DNA from: Dehalococcoidia bacterium
Lineage (GTDB): Bacteria > Chloroflexota > Dehalococcoidia > GIF9 > AB-539-J10
Direction of reading: 5' to 3'
Length of the DNA stretch: 8,154 nt
Assembly: GCA_004377135.1 (NCBI GenBank)
Contig: SOHS01000086.1
Span: forward strand, 1 to 8,154
In this document: in pieces, positions 1 through 6,959 of the stretch
Position numbering within the stretch: the first letter of the stretch is position 1
Layout: each line of letters starts with the position of its first letter
The notes under the pieces: generated by a model
Seen by the model: only the letters and a program-made list of their open reading frames with translations
Database searches by the model: none
What the model was told of the DNA's origin: nothing
Program-made: the position numbers and the translations under genes

Positions 1-93
1 CCCATATACCTTTCTTCTTTCCAAGTGTACCACAAAACCAGAACCCACCACCCACGCCTTTGGTCTTAATCTGTTTTTATTAATCATTATCAT
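1..93 (-). CDS. possible 5' end of an unidentified divergent gene (partial)
   Basis: A minus-strand reading frame is open from ATG at 93-91 to the left edge (31 codons, no stop), beginning M-I-M-I-N-K-N-R-L-R-P-K. GAGG lies 5 bases upstream of this ATG on the minus strand, a reasonable Shine-Dalgarno. A second in-frame ATG is at 87-85. The same frame also stays open upstream through 228 and antisense into dnaE, so openness alone is weak evidence. I do not recognise the 31 residues as any family. They are rich in Arg/Lys and have no obvious signal peptide or membrane segment. If real, it would be transcribed divergently from dnaE. It could equally be non-coding sequence that happens to lack stops. 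A competing minus ATG at 5-3, preceded by a purine-rich AAAGG tract, is in another frame. Confidence 0.25.
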   Translation of the reverse strand, partial: MIMINKNRLRPKAWVVGSGFVVHLERRKVYG

Positions 94-228
94 ACCGGCC
101 TCAAAGCCCAGGGATAATTTAAACAAAAGCGCAGGTAGATAGCGATGCTCGCTGTGATGGTGAAGAAATTTTTGACAGTTAGAAATTCCTCGTTTGGGGC
201 CCTCGGCGTAAATGTTATAATTTAGCTG
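94..228. other. intergenic region upstream of dnaE
   Basis: This stretch has no convincing plus-strand gene: all three forward frames meet stops or lack family-like sequence. It contains a small hairpin (AGCGA at 141-145 pairing with TCGCT at 149-153, extendable by A-T and a wobble pair), too weak to call as an RNA. An isolated TTGACA at 172-177 is a perfect -35 hexamer, but no -10 sits at 16-18 bases from it. The dnaE promoter is at its right end and is listed separately. Confidence 0.5.
194..221 (+). promoter_or_regulatory. dnaE promoter, extended -10, predicted leaderless start
   Basis: A perfect extended -10 (TGT followed by TATAAT at 216-221; the TG is at 213-214) is preceded at 16 bases by a weak -35, TTGGGG at 194-199. 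The normal distance from -10 to transcription start puts +1 at about 228, with the dnaE ATG at 229. No Shine-Dalgarno is visible in the few bases before the ATG. The match fits the TANNNT-type box placed just upstream of leaderless genes in some bacterial groups. The box is seen directly; the leaderless transcript is inferred. Confidence 0.6.
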
Positions 229-3200
229 ATGCCACGGAAGTTTGCCCACCTTCACGTCCACACCGAATATAGCTTGCTCGATGGCATGTGCCGCATCCCT
301 CAGCTTATTGCCCGGACCAAAGAGTTGGGCATGGACAGCCTTGCTATCACTGACCACGGCGCCATGTACGGCGTTATTGATTTTTATGTGGCGGCTAAGG
401 AAGCAGGTATAAAACCAATCATTGGCTGCGAAGTCTACGTCGCCGAGACCGATTGCCATAGCCGAGAGCCAGCTCACAAAAACCATTACCATCTTACTTT
501 ACTGGTCAAGAATGAGAAGGGCTACCGCAATTTGCTCCAGCTGGTTACTAAGAGCCACCTTGAGGGATTTTATTATAAGCCCAGGGTAGATAAGGAACTT
601 CTCAAGCTTCATCATGACGGGCTTATTGCCCTTTCCGGGTGTGCTCATGGGGAACTGGCTCGACTTATCCTCGAAGGGCGAAACGACGAGCTTGCCGGAG
701 TAGCTTCATGGTACAAGGAAACCTTCGGCGATTACTACCTGGAGATTCAAAGGCATCCTATGCCTGAACTGGAGCAAATCAACCAGGAGCTTATTTCTTT
801 ATCCACTAAACTCAATATGCCGCCGGTAGCCACCTTTGACGTGCATTACGTTGATAGAAAGGATGCCATAGCCCATGAACTTCTTTTGTGTGTACAGACT
901 AATACCTCTGTGTATGATGAAAAAAGGCTGAAGATGGCTGGCGATTTCTTCTACCTGAAAAGCCCTGAGGAGGTGGAACAACTGTTTGCTGACTTACCTC
1001 AGGCTGTAGAGAATACTCAAGCCATTGCTGATATGTGTCACTTGGAGCTGGACTTCTCCAAGCTGCATTTGCCGCAGGTGGAATTGCGTCAGGGCCAGAA
1101 AGCTGATGATTTCCTGGCTGAGCTCTGCTGGCAGGGCCTGGAAAAACGTTATCAGGAGCCCACTTCAGAGGTCAAGGAACGGCTTAGCCGCGAGCTTGAT
1201 GTCATCCAGAAGACAAAGTTTGCCCATTACTTCCTGGTTGTTTGGGATATAATCTCCTTTGCCAGAGAACAGGGCATCTACCTTGGTGTTCGGGGAAGTG
1301 CTGCCGCCAGCCTGGCTCTTTACTGTCTGGGCGTAACTGATGTAGACCCGCTAGCATACGGGCTTGTCTTCGAACGATTCCTTAATGTCGAGCGCCGCGA
1401 GCTCCCTGATATTGACCTTGATTTTCAGGACGACCGCCGTGATGAAGTCCTGACCTATGTTAACCAGAAATATGGCTCCGACCACGTAGCTCAAATTATT
1501 ACCTTTGGCACCATGGGAGCCAGAGCAGCGATAAGAGACACGGGGCGGGCCTTAGGCATACCTTATGGTCAGGTTGATCAGGTAGCTCGACTCATTCCTC
1601 TGGAGCTGACCATAACCCTGGATAGAGCTCTGGAACAGAGCCGAGAGCTTTATGATATTTATCACCAGGATGCAGCGATACGTAACCTGATTGACTCAGC
1701 CAGGAAATTGGAGGGATTGGTCAGGCACGTCAGCACCCATGCCGCCGGCGTAGTCATTTCGCATGAGCCGTTAATCGAATATGTACCGCTACAATTGCTG
1801 AGAAAGGGTGAGCAGCGCACTGTGATGACTCAGTTCCACATGTGGAACATCGCCCGCCTGGGACTGTTAAAAATGGATTTCCTGGGATTATCCAATTTGA
1901 CCATTCTGGCTAAAGTTAAAGAAATTATTGCTCAAAATCGTGGAGTCTCTTTGGATTTGCAGCATATTCCTTTCGACGATGCCAAGACCTTTAAGTTGCT
2001 TGCCTCCGGGGAAACTAAAGGCATCTTCCAACTGGAAAGCGCCGGCATGCGCCGCTATATCAAGGAACTTAAGCCCACTAACTTCAGCGATATCTCAGCT
2101 ATGGTGGCACTCTACCGCCCTGGCCCCATGGAACAAATTCCCACTTTTATCAGGGCTAAGCAGGGCGTTGCCCCTATTCATTATCCCCATCCTATTCTAA
2201 AAGAGATTCTCGAAGAAACCTATGGAGTCATCGTTTATCAGGAGCAGGTCATTTTTATCGCCCAGGCTCTAGCTGGCTATAGCCTGGGCCAGGCTGATAT
2301 TTTTCGTAAAGCTATGGGCAAAAAGATACCTGCAGTGATGAAAAAAGAGCAGCGCAACTTCGTCGCCGGAGCGAAAAAAAATGGCATATCGCCGGAATTA
2401 GCCAGAGAGGTATTTTCCTTGATCGAGCCTTTCGCCGGCTACGCTTTCAACAAAGCCCACAGCGTTAGCTATGGCCTCATTGCTTACCGCACTGCTTATC
2501 TTAAGGCAAACTACCCCATTGAGTACATGGTGGCTTGGCTCGACACTTATTCAGATAATATGGACAAGGTTCGTTCGGCAATTGCTGAATGCCGGAGGCT
2601 CGGCATCAAAGTACTCCCACCGGACATTAATAAGAGCCACGCTAGCTTCGCCATCGAGAAGGAGGATGGAAACAATCCCGCCATCCGCTTCGGACTGGCT
2701 TCTATTAAAAATGTTGGCTTTTCCCCAATTGAGCATATCTTAGCTGGCCGGGACTCAGAGGGCGATTTTAAGTCCATAGAGGACTTCTGCTATCGAACCG
2801 ACCTTCGCAACATCAATAAGAAAGTATTAGAAAGCCTGATCAAAGTTGGTGCCTTTGACTCCCTGGGCAGCCGTAAGACGCTACTTGAGTCTCTGAATAA
2901 AATTATCTCCCTGGCCCAAGCGAAACAAAGGGCGAAAGAATCAGGGCAAGTTAGCATGTTTGATGCATGGGGTACGAGCTCCCCCGCCCCCCGCATTGGT
3001 TACGAACAAGCCGAGGAAGAGGCATCCCCCAAGCAAAAGCTTATCTGGGAAAGAGAGCTGTTAGGAGTTTATTTCTCCCAACCCCTTGACTTCCTCGCTA
3101 GGGAGCCATCATCCCCAGGGACTGTTTCCTGCGGCGAAATCAACAGGGACATGGTTGATGAAACGGTAACCGTTACGGGAATGGTGGTCTCGGTACGCCA

Positions 3201-3675
3201 GGCCCACACCAGGGATAACCGGCCCTTTGTGGTCGCTTCACTTGAAGACCTGGATGCCAGTATCGAGGTCATCGCCTGGCCCAGGCTCTACGAGAGCACC
3301 CAAGGGATATGGCAAGAGGGCAACATCCTCACCATCAAGGGCTTGGTGAAGGTCAGGAATGGGGAAATGCAGTTAAACTGTCAAGAGGCTATGCTCCTCC
3401 CTGTGAGGCAAGAAGTGCTGAAGGAACCCCAGCGTCGCCATGTCATGATAGATATTAACCAGTCGGGTGACGCAGAAAAAGACATCGAACGACTCCACAA
3501 AATTATGAATATCCTCAAGAGTTACCCCGGGCAAGATAGAGTTTCTCTGGCTGTTGTCAGCGATGATGAGGTAATTAACCTAGAGATACCGGAGACAACA
3601 GTCAATTACTGCCCCGAATTAGCTGGAGAATTGAGCGAAATAGTAGGCGAAAGCAACTTCAGGCTTGAATTGTAG
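229..3675 (+). CDS. dnaE: DNA polymerase III subunit alpha (DnaE)
   Basis: This is the replicative C-family DNA polymerase (EC 2.7.7.7), the catalytic subunit of the cytoplasmic Pol III holoenzyme. It is 1148 residues, full length for the family (about 1160 in E. coli). The N-terminal PHP domain (about 1-210) opens with HLHVHTEYSLLDG and keeps all nine expected metal ligands: H9, H11, D18, H43, E68, H88, C138, D204 and H206. The polymerase palm has RGSAAAS (355-361) and PDIDLDF (393-399) with catalytic D394 and D396; the third aspartate is D550 in KMDFLGL. FNKAHS is at 740-745. A helix-hairpin-helix region (about 820-880) follows, then a beta-clamp-binding motif QVSMF (907-911), an OB fold (about 978-1054) and a C-terminal domain (about 1069-1148). 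ATG 229 is chosen because it gives the standard N-terminus (four residues before FAHLHVHT) and sits just after an extended -10 box; there is no Shine-Dalgarno. It is apparently monocistronic, with its own promoter. No frameshift or truncation is seen. Confidence 0.98.
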   Translation: MPRKFAHLHVHTEYSLLDGMCRIPQLIARTKELGMDSLAITDHGAMYGVIDFYVAAKEAGIKPIIGCEVYVAETDCHSREPAHKNHYHLTLLVKNEKGYRNLLQLVTKSHLEGFYYKPRVDKELLKLHHDGLIALSGCAHGELARLILEGRNDELAGVASWYKETFGDYYLEIQRHPMPELEQINQELISLSTKLNMPPVATFDVHYVDRKDAIAHELLLCVQTNTSVYDEKRLKMAGDFFYLKSPEEVEQLFADLPQAVENTQAIADMCHLELDFSKLHLPQVELRQGQKADDFLAELCWQGLEKRYQEPTSEVKERLSRELDVIQKTKFAHYFLVVWDIISFAREQGIYLGVRGSAAASLALYCLGVTDVDPLAYGLVFERFLNVERRELPDIDLDFQDDRRDEVLTYVNQKYGSDHVAQIITFGTMGARAAIRDTGRALGIPYGQVDQVARLIPLELTITLDRALEQSRELYDIYHQDAAIRNLIDSARKLEGLVRHVSTHAAGVVISHEPLIEYVPLQLLRKGEQRTVMTQFHMWNIARLGLLKMDFLGLSNLTILAKVKEIIAQNRGVSLDLQHIPFDDAKTFKLLASGETKGIFQLESAGMRRYIKELKPTNFSDISAMVALYRPGPMEQIPTFIRAKQGVAPIHYPHPILKEILEETYGVIVYQEQVIFIAQALAGYSLGQADIFRKAMGKKIPAVMKKEQRNFVAGAKKNGISPELAREVFSLIEPFAGYAFNKAHSVSYGLIAYRTAYLKANYPIEYMVAWLDTYSDNMDKVRSAIAECRRLGIKVLPPDINKSHASFAIEKEDGNNPAIRFGLASIKNVGFSPIEHILAGRDSEGDFKSIEDFCYRTDLRNINKKVLESLIKVGAFDSLGSRKTLLESLNKIISLAQAKQRAKESGQVSMFDAWGTSSPAPRIGYEQAEEEASPKQKLIWERELLGVYFSQPLDFLAREPSSPGTVSCGEINRDMVDETVTVTGMVVSVRQAHTRDNRPFVVASLEDLDASIEVIAWPRLYESTQGIWQEGNILTIKGLVKVRNGEMQLNCQEAMLLPVRQEVLKEPQRRHVMIDINQSGDAEKDIERLHKIMNILKSYPGQDRVSLAVVSDDEVINLEIPETTVNYCPELAGELSEIVGESNFRLEL

Positions 3676-3687
3676 GTCAAGCCTGAG
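3658..3687 (+). other. inverted repeat / hairpin spanning the dnaE stop codon
   Basis: TCAGGCTTGA at 3659-3668 is perfectly complementary to TCAAGCCTGA at 3677-3686, giving a 10-bp stem, or 11 with a wobble pair between 3658 and 3687. The 8-base loop holds the dnaE TAG (3673-3675). The stem would be stable in RNA. There is no T-run after it, so it does not qualify as a classical intrinsic terminator. It may still slow transcription, protect the dnaE mRNA 3' end or reduce read-through into argJ. The repeat is seen directly; the function is inferred. Confidence 0.55.
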
Positions 3688-3738
3688 CCACAAAGCAATC
3701 TGGAAAAGGAATTGCCCGGGCTGTAAGGTTGCTGGAAA

Positions 3739-3767
3739 TAGACGCTGTCTCAATTTCTTGATATATT
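3739..3767 (+). promoter_or_regulatory. argJ operon promoter, extended -10, predicted leaderless start
   Basis: TAGACG (3739-3744, four of six to TTGACA) is separated by exactly 17 bases from TATATT (3762-3767, five of six to TATAAT). The -10 is extended by TGA at 3759-3761. The predicted +1 is about 3774, and the GTG start chosen for argJ is at 3776. No Shine-Dalgarno precedes that GTG. I see no convincing ARG-box palindrome, T-box or riboswitch around it, so arginine control at this site is not evident from sequence. Confidence 0.55.
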
Positions 3768-3775
3768 TGAGTTTT

Positions 3776-4975
3776 GTGTTTACCTTAATTCCTTCGGGCA
3801 GCGTTACCTCAGCTTCGGGATTCCTGGCTGGAGCGGTTAATGCTGGAATAAAGAGCGAAGACAAGCTCGATTTAGCTATTCTTTGCTCCGAAGTGCCCTG
3901 CAAGGCTGCCGGCGTTTTTACTACCAACCAGATTAAATCAGCTCCGGTTGTTTTATCCCAGAAGCATATAACAAAAGGGCGGGCGCAGGTAATTGTGGTA
4001 AATTCCGGTTGTGCCAATGCTTGCACAGCCAGGCAAGGACTGGCAGATGCCCGAGTAATGGCAAACCTGGCAGCAGCCAAGCTAGGCATATCTCCTGAGG
4101 AAGTCCTTATCGCCAGTACCGGTATCATTGGTGTGCCCTTGCCTATGGATAAAATCAGGGCCGGAATTCCTAAGATAAAGCCAACCAGAGAAGGAGGTCA
4201 CGACTTTTGCCGGGCAATAATGACCACAGATACCAGACAAAAAGAGCTGGCCGTCCAGGTAGATTTGAAAGGAACTAAGTTCACCATTGGCGGGGTGGCT
4301 AAAGGGATAGGTATGATTCATCCCAATTTGGCTACCATGCTTTGTTTTATCGCCACCGATGCTGTGGTGAGTGCTGATTTTCTGCAAGCAGCATTACAAA
4401 AGGCGGTGGACTGCTCTTTCAACATGGTAAGTATTGATGGCGATACCAGCCCCAACGATTGTGCATTCTTATTGGCCAACGGCTTAGCTGGTAACGAACC
4501 TATTGACTTGGATAATGGCGGCGATTTCCAGGAAGCCTTAACTGCAGTTTGCACTCATCTGGCTAAGTCTATGGCTCAAGATGGAGAAGGTGCCACAAAG
4601 CTCATTGAAGTCATAGTAGAAGGGGCGGAAGATCAGGCTGGAGCCCGCCAGGCAGCTCGGACTATCGCTGGTTCACCGCTGGTGAAAGCAGCCATTAATG
4701 GCAATAACCCTAACTGGGGACGTGTCGTTGCTGCCCTGGGGCGAAGCGGAGCCAGAGTGAGAGAAGACAGATTGGATGTTTATTTGAATGACGTTTGTGT
4801 CATGAAGCAGGGTTGCCCCACCCCCTTCAGCAAAGAAGAGATGAAATTGTCTTTGAGCAACAACGATAATGTGCTTATCAGGCTATGCCTGAATTTAGGG
4901 GACGGCCAGGCCATCGCCTGGGGCTGTGACCTCTCTGAGGAATATGTTAGGATAAATAGCAGTTATACCACATAG
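3776..4975 (+). CDS. argJ: bifunctional glutamate N-acetyltransferase / ornithine acetyltransferase (ArgJ)
   Basis: ArgJ transfers acetyl from N-acetylornithine to glutamate (EC 2.3.1.35) and in many bacteria also makes N-acetylglutamate from acetyl-CoA (EC 2.3.1.1), closing the cyclic arginine pathway in the cytoplasm. Counted from GTG 3776 the protein is 399 residues, a normal family length. The self-cleavage site is in KGIGMIHPNLATML (176-189): cleavage falls between A186 and T187, and T187 becomes the N-terminal nucleophile of the beta chain. The oxyanion-hole pair is T115-G116 in STGIIG. DGDTSPND, DGEGATK and NNPNWGRV are all present, and the C-terminus ends in the usual N-x-x-Y-x-T form. 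The frame is open back to TTG 3665, but the extra 37 residues are not family-like. GTG 3776 puts the start four residues before IPSG, as in homologues, and just after a -10 box; TTG 3767 and TTG 3758 are alternatives. It leads the arg cluster. Whether it has both activities cannot be told from motifs. Confidence 0.93.
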   Translation: MFTLIPSGSVTSASGFLAGAVNAGIKSEDKLDLAILCSEVPCKAAGVFTTNQIKSAPVVLSQKHITKGRAQVIVVNSGCANACTARQGLADARVMANLAAAKLGISPEEVLIASTGIIGVPLPMDKIRAGIPKIKPTREGGHDFCRAIMTTDTRQKELAVQVDLKGTKFTIGGVAKGIGMIHPNLATMLCFIATDAVVSADFLQAALQKAVDCSFNMVSIDGDTSPNDCAFLLANGLAGNEPIDLDNGGDFQEALTAVCTHLAKSMAQDGEGATKLIEVIVEGAEDQAGARQAARTIAGSPLVKAAINGNNPNWGRVVAALGRSGARVREDRLDVYLNDVCVMKQGCPTPFSKEEMKLSLSNNDNVLIRLCLNLGDGQAIAWGCDLSEEYVRINSSYTT

Positions 4976-5769
4976 TGCAAAAGAGAATTATTGTAGTTAA
5001 GATCGGCGGCAGCACCCTGGGCACCCATGACACTACCTTGGAAGACCTGGTGGAGCTTCAGCAACAGGGTGAGTCCCTGGTAGTGGTTCATGGCGGCGCC
5101 AGGGTGACTTCCGAGTGGCTCGCCCGGCTGGGCATTCCCACCAGCTTTGTAAACGGGTTGAGGATTACCGATGCCGAGACCTTGAAGGTGGTGACTGCGG
5201 CGCTGAGCGGGCTGGTCAATAAGGAATTGGTAGTGGCTATCCAGTCCCTAGGGGGAAAGTCTGTAAGCTTAAGTGGCTGTGATGGCAACTTGCTCCGGGC
5301 AAGCACCAAAAGCCATGAGCTGGGCTATGTTGGCGAAATTGTCGCCGTTGATGCCACACCATTGAAGCTGTTGCTGGATGCTGGCTATATGCCAGTAGTC
5401 TCGCCTGTAAGTTGCGGTTTCGTTGGAGGCCGGATGACGCTGCTCAATGTGAACGGGGATACCGCAGCCGGGGAGATTGCCGCGGCATTAGCCGCAGAAA
5501 AATTGATATTCTTGACCGACGTTGATGGTATTCACAATGAGTCGGGGAAAGCGATCCCTAGTCTCAACTTAGCCGAAGCAAAGGATATACTGTCTTCCGG
5601 AGTAGCTTCAGGGGGCATGGTTCCTAAAATAGAAGCCAGCCTTAGAGCTTTGACTACCACGAAGGTCGTGCGCATCATAGATGGCAGAGCCATCCACGCC
5701 TTACTTGATGACATCGCCGGACAGGCTCAAAAAACTAAATTAGGAGGTACAAAAATTGTCGCAGAATGA
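4975..5769 (+). CDS. argB: acetylglutamate kinase (ArgB)
   Basis: ArgB phosphorylates N-acetyl-L-glutamate with ATP (EC 2.7.2.8), the step after ArgJ in arginine synthesis; it is cytoplasmic. The 264-residue protein has the amino-acid-kinase fold landmarks: VKIGGS with K9 (equivalent to E. coli K8), a glycine loop HGGA at 39-42, R63 in GLRITD (acetylglutamate binding), N158 and D162 in NVNGD, FLTDVDGI, and K218 in GGMVPK. HGGA replaces the more usual HGGG. It begins almost directly at the first beta strand and lacks the N-terminal helix found in arginine-inhibited hexameric enzymes, so it resembles the E. coli and Bacillus length class. The GTG start shares one base with the argJ TAG, so translation is probably coupled by reinitiation; no good Shine-Dalgarno lies at a normal distance. 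Its 3' end contains the argD ribosome-binding site. Confidence 0.95.
   Translation: MQKRIIVVKIGGSTLGTHDTTLEDLVELQQQGESLVVVHGGARVTSEWLARLGIPTSFVNGLRITDAETLKVVTAALSGLVNKELVVAIQSLGGKSVSLSGCDGNLLRASTKSHELGYVGEIVAVDATPLKLLLDAGYMPVVSPVSCGFVGGRMTLLNVNGDTAAGEIAAALAAEKLIFLTDVDGIHNESGKAIPSLNLAEAKDILSSGVASGGMVPKIEASLRALTTTKVVRIIDGRAIHALLDDIAGQAQKTKLGGTKIVAE
5742..5758 (+). promoter_or_regulatory. argD ribosome-binding site and TTG start inside argB
   Basis: AGGAGG at 5742-5747 (followed by T) is a full Shine-Dalgarno, 8 bases before TTG at 5756-5758. It decides the argD start, since no ATG lies nearby in that frame. The site is embedded in the argB codons for L-G-G-T of its conserved C-terminal G-T-x-I segment. 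Confidence 0.85.
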
Positions 5770-6949
5770 TTGGCAAGAGTTAGAGAAGAAACTATTTTTC
5801 AGAACGGGCAATAGGGTTCCTGTGACCCTAATTCGTGGAGAAGGGGCTCGAGCGTGGGATGACCAGGGCCGCGAATACTTCGACTTTACTTGTGGCTGGG
5901 CAGCAAATAGCCTGGGACACTGCCCTCCGGTGGTCGTAAAGGCGCTGGAAAAGCAAGCTAGAACTTTGATCCATATATCCGACCAGTTTTATACCGTGCC
6001 CCAGATAGAGCTGGCTGGGCTTCTAATTGAGCATAGCTGTTTAGATAGGGTTTTCTTTTGTAACAGCGGTGCTGAAGCTAACGAAGGGGCAGTGAAACTT
6101 GCTCGCCGGAACGGCAAGCTTCGACTCAAAGGCGCCTACGAGGTGATTACTGCCTGTAACTCTTTTCATGGGCGGACTCTGGCTATGACCGCCGCCACAG
6201 GGCAAACTAAATTTCACGAACCTTACACACCTCTGCCAGTCGGCTTCATCAACGTGGAATATAACAACATCGAGGCAATCAAGCGGGCGACTAGTGAGAA
6301 GACCTGTGCTGTACTGCTGGAGCCAGTCCAGGGAGAAGGTGGGGTGAATGTACCTGACGATGACTACCTCCAAAAGGTGCAAAGCTGGTGTCGGGAGAAG
6401 GGCATCCTTTTCATTCTGGACGAAGTCCAGACGGGGGCTGGTCGAACCGGGACACTCTTCGCCTATGAGCAGTATGGAGTCGAGCCGGACATAATGGCTT
6501 TGGCTAAGGGATTGGGCAGTGGCGTGCCCATTGGCGCTTTCTTGGCCAAGGAAGAGTTCTCCGTCTTTTCCCCAGGCGAACACGGCTCTACCTTTGGTGG
6601 CAACCCGCTCGTTTGTGCCGCCGCTCATGCCGCCCTAAAGTACATCATTGACCACAATATACCGGCACAGGTTAAACGAGTAGGGAATTATTTTATGACC
6701 AAACTGGAAAGCCTGAAGCAGCAGTTTGATTTTATCACTGAGGTGAGAGGTCGCGGACTCTTAATAGCTTTGGAATTTAACCAGGAAATCGCCGAGGGAT
6801 TGGTCCTGGCTTGTGTTGATAGAGGCTTATTGGTTAATAAAGTGAAGCCAAATGCCCTGCGCTTTATGCCTCCCCTTATCATCACCGAAAAGGAAGTGGA
6901 CAAGGCGGTAGGCATTTTAGGGGATGTGTTGGGGGAAATCAAGAAATGA
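5756..6949 (+). CDS. argD: acetylornithine aminotransferase (ArgD)
   Basis: ArgD is a PLP-dependent class-III aminotransferase converting N-acetylglutamate 5-semialdehyde plus glutamate to N-acetylornithine plus 2-oxoglutarate (EC 2.6.1.11). It is 397 residues, the usual length. Visible motifs are SGAEAN (104-109) for phosphate binding, F137-H138 in FHGRT that packs on the PLP ring, DEVQTGAGRTG with D222 contacting the pyridine nitrogen, and the Schiff-base lysine K251 in ALAKGLGSGVPIGA. GSTFGGNPL and a C-terminal RFMPPLIIT are also typical. It starts with TTG behind a perfect AGGAGG and overlaps argB by 14 bases. Position after argJ and argB favours the arginine enzyme over GABA or ornithine aminotransferases; many ArgD enzymes also act on succinyl-diaminopimelate semialdehyde, which cannot be judged here. 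Confidence 0.94.
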   Translation: MSQNDWQELEKKLFFRTGNRVPVTLIRGEGARAWDDQGREYFDFTCGWAANSLGHCPPVVVKALEKQARTLIHISDQFYTVPQIELAGLLIEHSCLDRVFFCNSGAEANEGAVKLARRNGKLRLKGAYEVITACNSFHGRTLAMTAATGQTKFHEPYTPLPVGFINVEYNNIEAIKRATSEKTCAVLLEPVQGEGGVNVPDDDYLQKVQSWCREKGILFILDEVQTGAGRTGTLFAYEQYGVEPDIMALAKGLGSGVPIGAFLAKEEFSVFSPGEHGSTFGGNPLVCAAAHAALKYIIDHNIPAQVKRVGNYFMTKLESLKQQFDFITEVRGRGLLIALEFNQEIAEGLVLACVDRGLLVNKVKPNALRFMPPLIITEKEVDKAVGILGDVLGEIKK

Positions 6950-6959
6950 TAAACAATCT

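Noticed and set aside
139..155. Small hairpin AGCGA/TCGCT upstream of dnaE as a possible RNA element
   Set aside because: A stem of 5-7 pairs with a 3-base loop is expected by chance, and no T-run or conserved RNA motif surrounds it.
172..177. Perfect TTGACA -35 hexamer
   Set aside because: No -10 lies 16-18 bases downstream; the good TATAAT is 38 bases away and is better served by its TG extension.
3665..3775. N-terminal extension of ArgJ from TTG 3665, with a hydrophobic stretch resembling a signal anchor
   Set aside because: It overlaps the dnaE end, contains a hairpin arm and a promoter, has no SD, and does not resemble ArgJ N-termini. ArgJ is cytoplasmic.
3676..3775. ArgR operator, T-box or arginine riboswitch upstream of argJ
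   Set aside because: No TGAAT/ATTCA-type palindrome or T-box consensus could be found, and a leaderless start leaves no room for a leader RNA.
3619..4128. 169-codon minus-strand open frame across the dnaE-argJ junction
   Set aside because: It lies antisense to strongly supported dnaE and argJ coding sequence and has no recognisable family motifs.
6041..6628. 195-codon minus-strand open frame within argD
   Set aside because: It is antisense to intact argD, with no domain-like sequence; it is explained by the codon use of argD.
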